The notes under the pieces are model-generated. The model worked only from the letters and a program-made list of their open reading frames with translations. It made no database searches and had not been told where the DNA came from. A program made the translations under genes and the position numbers. Below, in pieces: positions 56,707 through 64,000 of a stretch of 64,000 nucleotides of DNA; position 1 is the first letter of the stretch; every line of letters begins with the position of its first letter. This DNA is from Stereocaulon alpinum (taxonomy: Eukaryota > Ascomycota > Lecanoromycetes > Lecanorales > Stereocaulaceae): positions 62,001 to 126,000 of the forward strand of contig JAEUBA010000079.1 of assembly GCA_018257865.1 (NCBI GenBank), read 5' to 3'.

Positions 56707-57598
56707 GTGCAATCAGCAAAGACGATGTGAAGGCAAGCGAGTGGGTTTATTACGATCGAATGAGGGGAGATAAAGCCCCTTTTATAAAATATTGTGGAAA
56801 ACATGCTAGTATCTAGTAAAGACAACGACCAGCCAAAAAGCTGCCCCTCATGCAATTATTAGCACTCGCGCATCACCTATGTTTATTAACATCGGCCGTT
56901 TCCTGTCACTTGAAGCAGCCTGCTAGCCATTTGCGGAAATTTTAGTCGAGAATGGACTTCATCAGCGAGGGTAAGGGGGACGCCATGCGGTTGAAACCCA
57001 GCTGAGTGCGTTGCTTATTTCCTATATAGGACGAGGAACCAGGGGGTCCTTTGGTTCTGGATTCGTAGTTGGCCGAGCTGCTACGGTAGTCTCCAGCTTG
57101 TCTGAGGAACGCCATAAAGAACGCCACCAAGCGTCCGGCTGGCTGATACGTGCAACGAGGCCAATTGGCACAGGGTGTTACAAATCCAAAAGCCGGTAGG
57201 TAAGTGTGTACGACTTGAAGCAAGTGTACTCCTTGAACAATAATTAGCTGAAGATTATATGAGAAGAAAAGAGACTCGGATGATTGTGATACAGTAAGAG
57301 AGTGCTCTTGCCTTCTGTGACAGCGGCAGGAGCGGACCCCAGACGGGAAGCCTGCATCCCCCGCATGGCGTACTGTAAGGTACCTTAGCCGCCATACCCG
57401 GTTGCGAAGAATACGGAATGGACCACCAAGGCCCCCCCAAACAGCCCTTACCGTAAATAGCACCTTCTAAAGCTCCGAGTTCCGAGCTCCGAGCTCCCAG
57501 AACATCAGCACCTCCACTTCACTCTATTCCCATCCTAGTCCTCAATTGACTCACCACGTTGAACGTAGAGCTCTACATCCTCGTTATATCTACACAAG
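56707..57598. promoter_or_regulatory. Shared divergent promoter, cytochrome-c-like gene / MnSOD
   Basis: 892 bp between the two starts. A short tandem TCCGAGT/TCCGAGC/TCCGAGC repeat lies at about 57473-57496, 100 bp upstream of the SOD ATG. No ORF of interest. Confidence 0.5.
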
Positions 57599-58408
57599 AT
57601 GTCCGTCTCTCTTCTCCGCCAGTCCACCGTCCGCAGCGGTCTCCGCAATCTCTCCGCCATGTCTAAGATCGCCCACCCAGCCAGCACAACCTTCACCCGC
57701 GGCAAAGTCACACTCCCAGACCTCCCATGTACGCCGACCTCCCAACGCCTCCCCAGGCAATAGCTCTCAAAAGCTAACCATCTATTTACAAGATGACTAT
57801 GGCGCCCTCGAACCCGCCATATCCGGCAAGATAATGGAACTCCACCACTCCAGCCACCACAAAACCTACGTCAACAGCTACAACACCGCAACAGAACAAC
57901 TCGCAAGCGCGACGTCGTCCTCCGATCCCGCCGCCCAGATAACCCTTGGCGCCCTTATCAATTTCCACGGTGGCGGCCACATCAACCACTCCCTCTTCTG
58001 GGAGAACCTGGCGCCTAAATCCTCAGGCGGAGGTGAGCCGCCCTCTGGCAAGCTCGGAAAAGCCATTGATCAGGCATATGGGGGCTTGGATGGACTCAAG
58101 AAGGTCATGAATGCGAAGTTGGCGGGCATTCAAGGGAGTGGCTGGGCTTGGTTGGTCAAGGATACGGAGACGGGGGCTCTCCAGGTTAGGACGTATGCGA
58201 ATCAGGATCCGGTTGTTGGGCAGTTTAAGCCGCTGTTGGGGATTGATGCTTGGGAGCATGCTTATTAGTAGGTTTATGGTTCCCTAGGTATAGGTGGGGA
58301 GGGGGCTAATGGGGCTGCAGCTTGCAATATCAGAATCGGAAGGCGGAGTACTTTAGTGCTATCTGGGATGTCATCAATTGGAAGGCTGCTGAAAAGAGGT
58401 TCGGGTAA
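57599..58408 (+). CDS. SOD2: Manganese superoxide dismutase, mitochondrial
   Basis: Exons 57599..57728, 57793..58267 and 58321..58408; 230 aa. The leader MSVSLLRQSTVRSGLRNLSA is a mitochondrial presequence. The core reads KVTLPDLPYDYGALEP, ELHHSSHHKTYVNSYN (ligand His61), GGGHINHSLFW (second ligand) and DAWEHAYYLQYQN (Asp and His ligands); GGGHINH marks the Mn-type enzyme. It dismutates superoxide in the matrix. The start at 57599 is chosen for the presequence; the longer frame from 57546 is out of phase with exon 1. Exon 2 switches sharply from C-ending to G/T-ending codons near 58020. It is divergent from the cytochrome-c-like gene. Confidence 0.96.
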
Positions 58409-59934
58409 GGAATAAAGGGGAAAGCAATCATTGTGTAGGTTGTCACGCTGTAAGAAAACAGATTGGGAAATACTGTTGAGGGCTAACTATCACGTATTTC
58501 GTGCAAGCACAAATCGATGTACATCTTCAACGCCCTTCAAGGGCCTTTCCTTCCACCATCATCTTTGGCTTTCGAAGACTTCTGCTTGCCTTGCTACATT
58601 TAGATTCCCCAAGATTGCTCATCTTTGCTCGGTGTTACCATTGTACCGTTAGTGCAACGATGCAAGTTGGACCGGCTTTTGGCCTTTGTTTCGCATGCTC
58701 GGCTGGGCTATTCCCCACATGGTCGTACGTTGCCATGGTCTGTTACTCAAGAACGCTGAAAATACTTTGTGTTAACAATACTCCGTTTGTACAACGACGT
58801 TCGTTTCTCGGGCTCTCTGCCTTCGTTTCGTATACTTCGCAGGCAAGCCTCAGCGCTTTCATGCTTAAAATATTGGTAATATTTCTAAATTTTCAAGATA
58901 TTCGAATATTCCTGACCAATCATTCAAGCCTCGAGGCCTGCTTTCATGCTTGGCACCCAAACCTCAGCGCATATCATGCTCACCAGAGTTCCGATTCTTC
59001 CCTCAACTTGCTCAATGTTCGAATTTTCCGTGGCCCGTGCCCACAGAGCTTTCCTATAAGAACCCCCTCCTCTCCCCAGTCCTCCATCTTTCCTACATAC
59101 CACTGCCACACATATCCGGTTATTACCTATACCAGATAACCACATCCAGCTTCTTAGCAACGCTTCACTGCACCCATATATCAGTTACTAGCCATACAAG
59201 ACAACCACACCCAGCTTCTTAGCACTGTATCACTACACACTTGTATCGGCTATTATCCCACAGGCATCTCGTACCACAAGGTCGACTACCACCCACATTG
59301 CCTTGACTTAACGGTTACCTCTCTCTCACCAAGCATCATCGACACGGGCATTACCCTACCACAGCGCCACCAGATCGGCTGCTACCTCATCACCAACTAT
59401 CATCAACGTCGTCGTGACCCATACCACAGCGCCACCAGATCGGCTGCTACCTCATCACCAACTATTATCAACGTCGTCGTAACCCATATCACAGCGCCAC
59501 CAGATCGGCTGCTTTCCCGTCTTCAAGCATCATCATCGCGATTATTACTCTACCACAGCGTCACCAGATCGGCTGCTACCTCATCATTAATCATCATCAC
59601 CGCGGTTATTACCCTACCACAGCGCCACCAGATCGGCTGCTACCTCATCACCACCCATTATCAACCCGGTCACTGTCCTATCACAGCGTCACCAGAGAGC
59701 AGTTGCTAGCCCCGACACCCAAACATCAAAGCGGCTATTCACCATCGACGAGAGGACCTTGGCAGGCTACCAACCAAACATCTACCACCAAAGCGAGACC
59801 AATCCCACACACAAAGACCCACTTCGCCCGGCGCTACCAACTACCACACATAACAACCCACCCAAGCGGTTCCAAAGTCCACAAACCAAACCTCTACCTC
59901 AAACCTCAAAGAACCATCCAAACCCACCGCAAAA
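58409..59934. other. Intergenic region with minisatellite
   Basis: About 1.5 kb. The right half is the 64-65-bp tandem array described separately, which runs almost to the next gene's ATG. A 212-codon + strand ORF in the left half has no protein-like features. Confidence 0.5.
59352..59720. repeat. Minisatellite, 64-65-bp unit, about six copies
   Basis: The core CACAGCGCCACCAGATCGG recurs at 59360, 59425, 59490, 59554, 59618 and 59682 (intervals 65, 65, 64, 64, 64). Copies are 75-95% alike by eye; the last is cut short. The unit length changes between 64 and 65, so it is not a coding repeat. A weaker 64-bp periodicity (CCAGCTTCTTAGCA twice) extends upstream to about 59110. Confidence 0.92.
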
Positions 59935-60600
59935 ATGAACTTCTCCCAGCCCGGAAGTGGTCGTCTCCTCGCTCAACAAAACGGCACCTCAACGGTCCCA
60001 ACCCCACTACAAGCCGCCAAAACCTTCCTCTCCACCCTCCACCCCACAACAACGATGAACGAATACCGCACCCACCTCACCCACCTCGGGCTAGCAACCC
60101 ATCTCATCCTCTGTGACCCACGCCCCAACGCCGACCCCGTCCGCCGCTGGATCACGACACAACCCGCCCTCTTCGACGCCGTCCTCGCCACCATGGCGAT
60201 CCTCCGGGACTACACCGCCGGACGCGCGCGGGCCAATCAAATCGAAATGTACAGCGCGATCAAGACGACGACAGTGATGATGCTAGAGGAAGTAAACAAG
60301 GAGTACGCCACCTACATCGGCAACATGACGATCCTCCTCTCGCAATTCAAAAAGATCCTCACGACCGACCACGACAAGAACGGATCCTGGATCCAATCTG
60401 CCAAGAGACTACCACGCGGCAGTGAAGAAGCTGTCTACCAGCTTGCGAATCTGGTAGGCGATACCACCATCGCGCCTTACCACGAGACCTACCTGAGCGA
60501 CATTGCGAGATATTGGAGGACTTGGGGCGGGACATCGGAGGCGCGGAAGTATGAGGATGTGTGGAGTTTTGTGGCGGGCAGGGTGCTTGTGCAGGAGTAG
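59935..60600 (+). CDS. Uncharacterised 221-aa protein
   Basis: Single exon starting MNFSQPGSGRLLAQQ after a C/A-rich leader. It is mostly alpha-helical in appearance: AAKTFLSTLHPTTTMNEYRT, HLGLATHLILCDPRPNADPV, VLATMAILRDYTAGRARANQ, MMLEEVNKEYATYIGNMTIL. No signal peptide, transmembrane helix or known motif. The first 250 nt are C-rich at third positions and the last 120 nt G-rich, as in several other genes here. A minisatellite array lies immediately upstream and probably in its promoter or 5' UTR. Confidence 0.7.
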   Translation: MNFSQPGSGRLLAQQNGTSTVPTPLQAAKTFLSTLHPTTTMNEYRTHLTHLGLATHLILCDPRPNADPVRRWITTQPALFDAVLATMAILRDYTAGRARANQIEMYSAIKTTTVMMLEEVNKEYATYIGNMTILLSQFKKILTTDHDKNGSWIQSAKRLPRGSEEAVYQLANLVGDTTIAPYHETYLSDIARYWRTWGGTSEARKYEDVWSFVAGRVLVQE

Positions 60601-61621
60601 ATAGGGTGGAGTGACTGAGTTTGCAGAGGCGGAGAAGACGAGCGAAAAACCAAAAACAATGGAAAATTCAAAAACAAAAAAACAATCGAAAATTCAAAAA
60701 CCAAAAACAATCGAAAATCAAAAAAAATACAAAAACAGGGGAGGATACTGGGGGAGGAGGTGCGCTTTGCTTTTTTTTGTGGCTATGTTTTGAGATATAT
60801 CATGTTATGAGGGGCGGCCCCACTGGCTATTTCGCTTTATGTGAATGGCTGGAGGGGTGCACTTTACGATAGATACATTTCATATGTTTGGATTAGATCT
60901 ACATACCTACAATGTTGTCAGTAAATAAAGATAGACCTGGAGAAAGTGGGGAAGGCGGGAGGTAGGGAGCAGCCGGATGAGATTGCATTTGTGGATCTGA
61001 GGCTGTGGGATTGTACCGTGGAAGATTTCATTGTGTGGGATTCTTAGCGAGCGTGTGTAGCGACTCATTGGATCTCGGCATGCCTCGGAGCGTTCTTCAT
61101 GGAGGCTTTGGGTCTTGGCTGAGGTTGAATTTTCCCTTGTGGCGGAAGCTGTGGAACTATATGAGCAAGTTGTAGCTTAGCAAAGGGTCATGGCGAGATA
61201 GCTACAGAATGGACAGTGGGCTTTGCCTTTCCAACATACCAACTTCCTCTTCCTATCTCTTCCACTTTGGTCTGTCTGAATTGAAGGTGCCCTTTTCACG
61301 GGCTTTTGCCCACACAAATTGACCCGGAAATCGAAATGTCTTTTGATTTACCTCCTACATGAGTGCCGATAGCTTCACAATTGACAAGTCGCTACCCTTG
61401 AATTTCTCGTTCATCGCCCTTCGGCTCCAAAGCTTCAATGGATTGTGATCAAACTTCCGAATAGCGATCAGGCTGCTTAAGTCCCTTGTTGGGATTGTGC
61501 TCTTGGCTGTCCAGTGCGTTGGGCTCTCTTTGCAACACCATCATCTGTGAGAGCTTGGGCTTCGTGCTTGATTGCGTTAAGTCGTCGGAGACTGCATTGC
61601 CGTTTTTGAAGACTTGTAGAT
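60601..61621. other. Intergenic region with A-rich tandem repeat
   Basis: About 1 kb. It contains the A-rich array at 60645..60737; otherwise no gene seen. Confidence 0.45.
60645..60737. repeat. A-rich imperfect tandem repeat
   Basis: About three units of CAAAAACAATCGAAAATT-type sequence, 24-30 bp each, begin 45 bp after the stop of the 221-aa gene. Confidence 0.7.
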
Positions 61622-62293
61622 ATGATACCTGTCGACGGAGGCGTTGCGCGTATTCCTATCATGGCGACAGCCGACACGATCCGCTGCACCTGGGAGAGAT
61701 ACCAGCAACGCAGAGCCGATAAGAAAGCGAGGAAAGCGAAGGAACAAGAATACAAATCCGACAACAAAGCCAGGTTGAATGAACTCAGAGCCCGGAAAAG
61801 GTATCGGTCGAGCCCACCACCCCCAGTTCTCGTATTGGATGAGGCCATGCTCGCGATGGGTGCAATGGGAATCGATCCCGCGACCAGCTTCGCAACTGAC
61901 TGCGACGAGCGCTTCCATGATAACCCTCACGGTGTCGGTTGTTCCAAATACTTCGAAACGCCCAGCCCTGCAGCGACGGAAAGTAGCTCCACTTGCTCAA
62001 CGCCAAAATCCGCGAGCACTCCAGAATCTATCACCACCGTTGACGACGACGATCTACTCTCAGCATCAAAGGTTGGGTCACAGCCCTTTCCCCCCTTCGG
62101 TGGACCGGAACTCTTGTGTTGGCCGAGGGAGAAGCGGAAAGGGAGAGCAAGCGCGGATGAGCCCAAAGATTTCTATTTCTCCAAAGAGCAAAGGAAGGCT
62201 TATAACAAGCTTCTGTCGGAAGAGAAGCAGCAGGAACGGATAAGGAAGGGCAAGGCGTTTCTGTTGAATAGAGTCCCGAGTTGGAAGAATTGA
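61622..62293 (+). CDS. Uncharacterised basic coiled-coil protein
   Basis: Single exon, 223 aa from 61622, or 210 aa from ATG 61661 (MATADTIRCTWERYQQ). It begins with a Lys/Arg/Ala-rich helix (RRADKKARKAKEQEY ... LNELRARKRY), has a Ser/Thr-rich middle (SSSTCSTPKSASTPESITT) and ends with a second basic helix (FYFSKEQRKAYNKLLSEEK). No domain recognised. Codon use is even, unlike the 221-aa neighbour. Confidence 0.6.
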   Translation: MIPVDGGVARIPIMATADTIRCTWERYQQRRADKKARKAKEQEYKSDNKARLNELRARKRYRSSPPPPVLVLDEAMLAMGAMGIDPATSFATDCDERFHDNPHGVGCSKYFETPSPAATESSSTCSTPKSASTPESITTVDDDDLLSASKVGSQPFPPFGGPELLCWPREKRKGRASADEPKDFYFSKEQRKAYNKLLSEEKQQERIRKGKAFLLNRVPSWKN

Positions 62294-62644
62294 AGCTGTA
62301 ATCTATGCTTCGAGGGCTTGGTGTTAAAATTTGATGTTCGAACATATGGTCCCTAACTCGGAGTCGAGAGAGTGCCGGTAGATACCCAGAGTCCATAGGA
62401 ATCAAAACGTCCTCTGCTGTTCCAGAATCTCTGTCACCTGTTGACAGCGCTCTCAGGCTAGTAACGATGGCGTAGCCTATGATAATGAGAATCGACGGTT
62501 AGGGTTGGCGAACAACATACCAATTGAGCTGTCTCACCTGTGCATTGGGAGCCTCCGCATACCGCATGTAGTTTTGAAACGCACATTGCGAGAGCCTCGA
62601 GATCAGTCCCTGAAATTGTGGAAATCTTGCAAGTAACTGCCCGC
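62294..62644. other. Convergent intergenic region
   Basis: 3' flanks of the coiled-coil protein gene and PSF3; nothing recognised. Confidence 0.45.
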
Positions 62645-63414
62645 TTAGCTCTTCTTCTTCATCTCACCCATCCACAGACGCATGGCTTTCGAGCTGTCAT
62701 GCGCGGCGCGAAACACTGGAAACAGGTCAGCCACCTTACACTCTCGCTGAGACAAACATGGGCCCCGCACACTGCCTCTCCATCTCGTCAAGTCCTCTTA
62801 AGAAATCTGCACCTTCACCAAGAGCACCTCGTGGATTATGAGCATGGTCCGCAATCTCGGCTGCTCTCCTCTTAAACGTCTATCCACCAGCAAAGGTTCA
62901 GCAACGTTGGACTTCCAACCCACAACACACTTTCCTCTGTCTAGTGGTGCCCCATGATTGCCCATGGTGGATACGGAGGACACACCTCACATAGAACATC
63001 CACGATCTCCTCCTCCTCAAAGAGCTCTAAACACCTCGCAGCACCCTCATAGTAATTCCCCGCCAGGCTCCGTAGGTCGACCGTTCTTGGATCCGCCTTC
63101 AAAGCATTCAACACGCGTGGAGATATCGAAGGTGGAAGGTCGAGTGTACATAGTGGGGTTTGAGAGGGGCCAAGGCGTTGGACGGCGAGGAGGGTAGAGA
63201 GCCAGAGAGGCAGGGAGATGGCTGTTTGGGCTTTGATCTGGAAGAGTTCATTTAAAAATTACACAACAACAGGGACAGGGAAGGAGAGGGGGCAAAGTAC
63301 GTCTCCGCCTGCATTCTCGTCAAGGAAGCCCATGTTAGGGAGGTTGAGCGTGAACGTGCATGGGACTTTTTGGGCATCTGTGAGGATTGCGTCTATGTTA
63401 TAGTAGGAGCCCAT
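62645..63414 (-). CDS. PSF3: GINS complex subunit Psf3
   Basis: Four short minus-strand exons: 63301..63414, 62986..63237, 62771..62879 and 62645..62715; 181 aa, the usual Psf3 size, all junctions in phase. It reads MGSYYNIDAILTDAQKVPCT, then IKAQTAISLPLWLSTLLAV, RVLNALKADPRTVDLRSL, ELFEEEEIVDVLCE, TFKRRAAEIADHAHNPRGAL and LFRAAHDSSKAMRLWMGEMK. With Sld5, Psf1 and Psf2 it forms GINS, which joins Cdc45 and MCM2-7 as the replicative helicase in the nucleus. The third donor (TGTGCGG) is weak but required by the RQLFRAAHD junction. The gene is easy to miss because its exons are so short. Confidence 0.93.
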
Positions 63415-63853
63415 GCTGTAGAGACGTAGCAGAGTCAATTGAGTAATGTGCTGGCTGAAAAGTAGAACTTGAGTTGAAGCCAATTGAACCGTTAATCAAT
63501 AACGCGATCTATTGCGAAGACCCTAACGCTAGCTATTTTGGGCTCCGATCTTAGCAGATCGTCTACCGTATTGAGCGTATATCCCACTGCGTTAGAGTTT
63601 GGCATTCAAAAATAGAGAAGGGATGACTAGTACGTTATAGGACTAGTACGTTATAGGGAGGTACATGATAGTATCCTACCCTACGTTGGAGTACCTATCT
63701 ATTACATCCCCGACATATGATGTTGGGAAATGTTTAAAATCAAGGCATGCGACTACTCGTAGATATTGCACACTGGTGACTTATCTGCAAAGGAGTACCA
63801 CCAAAGGGGCACCTCCCTCAACATCTTAACGACACATGACGTCCACACTGAGC
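63415..63853. other. PSF3 promoter region
   Basis: It contains a perfect 16-bp tandem duplication (63625..63656); no gene seen. Confidence 0.45.
63625..63656. repeat. Perfect 16-bp tandem duplication
   Basis: GACTAGTACGTTATAG occurs twice head to tail, followed by a partial GGAGGTAC. Confidence 0.9.
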
Positions 63854-64000
63854 TCAGAAACTATAACACAATAGTCCTTGCTTGTCTTCTGCAACCATCC
63901 TCGCTCGCTTATTATCCTTCCACAGCAGCAGTCCGTATGCAGCAGCCGCCACGGAGCCCAGAGCAACCATACCCATGCATAGTGAGCTACCTATATGATA
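63854..64000 (-). CDS. C-terminal fragment of a membrane-protein-like ORF (cut by right edge)
   Basis: An open frame from the window edge ends at a TGA (63854..63856). It reads LCMGMVALGSVAAAAYGLLLW, a transmembrane-helix-like stretch, then KDNKRARMVAEDKQGLL and a stop, the usual ending of a polytopic transporter such as an MFS permease. Only 48 codons are visible. Confidence 0.4.
   Translation of the reverse strand, partial: YHIGSSLCMGMVALGSVAAAAYGLLLWKDNKRARMVAEDKQGLLCYSF

Noticed and set aside
57546..57728. Start of MnSOD at the longer upstream ATG
   Set aside because: That frame reads through the first intron and lacks a presequence; ATG 57599 gives a mitochondrial leader and correct phase.
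58501..59139. 212-codon + strand ORF
   Set aside because: Composition is not protein-like, no domain, no flanking coding signals; it runs into the degenerate repeat.
59352..59720. CRISPR array
   Set aside because: Units are contiguous 64-65-bp tandem copies without unique spacers, in a eukaryote.

Overview
This is a 64-kb piece of a filamentous ascomycete (Pezizomycotina) nuclear chromosome. The evidence is dense genes with short GT-AG introns (mostly 45-110 bp) and CTAAC/CTGAC-type branch points, an exocyst Sec3, Cdc24, polyubiquitin, fungal Zn2Cys6 and NLR architectures, CYP52-like P450 chemistry and a TTAGGG-type telomere motif. The class (Dothideomycetes or Leotiomycetes are the likeliest) cannot be fixed from the sequence alone. 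Gene models below were assembled by hand from exon reading frames and splice signals; reading frame was checked across every junction.

Layout. 1-4 kb: 5' part of SEC3 (minus, cut by the window edge) diverging from an Srp40/Nopp140-like nucleolar protein. 4.6-13.7 kb: an accessory block with a small secreted protein, a CYP52-like P450 interrupted by a solo-LTR-like insertion, an NLR (hydrolase-like / NB-ARC / TPR), and a stand-alone homologue of the NLR's N-terminal hydrolase domain. 14.3-21.3 kb: two secretory-pathway membrane proteins, an ornithine cyclodeaminase/mu-crystallin family protein and an F-box/DUF7730-like protein. 22-30.5 kb: three uncharacterised proteins (one with a double-stranded-RNA-binding-like domain) and the mitochondrial calcium uniporter. 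32.7-34.6 kb: protein farnesyltransferase beta subunit. 36.8-43.7 kb: a Zn2Cys6 regulator, four-repeat polyubiquitin and a BRAP2/Etp1-type RING ubiquitin ligase. 45-52.4 kb: CDC24 (Cdc42 GEF) and a SET-domain lysine methyltransferase. 52.7-58.4 kb: a second P450, a bacterial-type c-type cytochrome family protein and MnSOD. 60-64 kb: two uncharacterised proteins, GINS subunit PSF3 (four short exons) and the end of a membrane-protein-like ORF cut by the right edge.

Functional threads. SEC3, CDC24 and the farnesyltransferase beta subunit (prenylation of Ras-type GTPases) all serve polarised growth. MCU, MnSOD and the cytochrome-c-like protein are predicted mitochondrial, and the last two share a divergent promoter. 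Polyubiquitin and the BRAP2-like ligase are adjacent ubiquitin-system genes. The most noteworthy signals are: (1) the NLR whose hydrolase domain has lost its nucleophile serine, next to a stand-alone homologue that keeps it; (2) a 762-nt in-frame, stop-free, splice-signal-bounded segment in the PH domain of Cdc24, a candidate exitron; (3) a precise 154-bp TG...CA insertion with 5-bp target duplication inside a P450 exon; (4) a c-type-heme (CxxCH) protein of bacterial type in a fungal nuclear genome with seven introns; (5) a sharp C-rich to G-rich switch inside a subset of genes.
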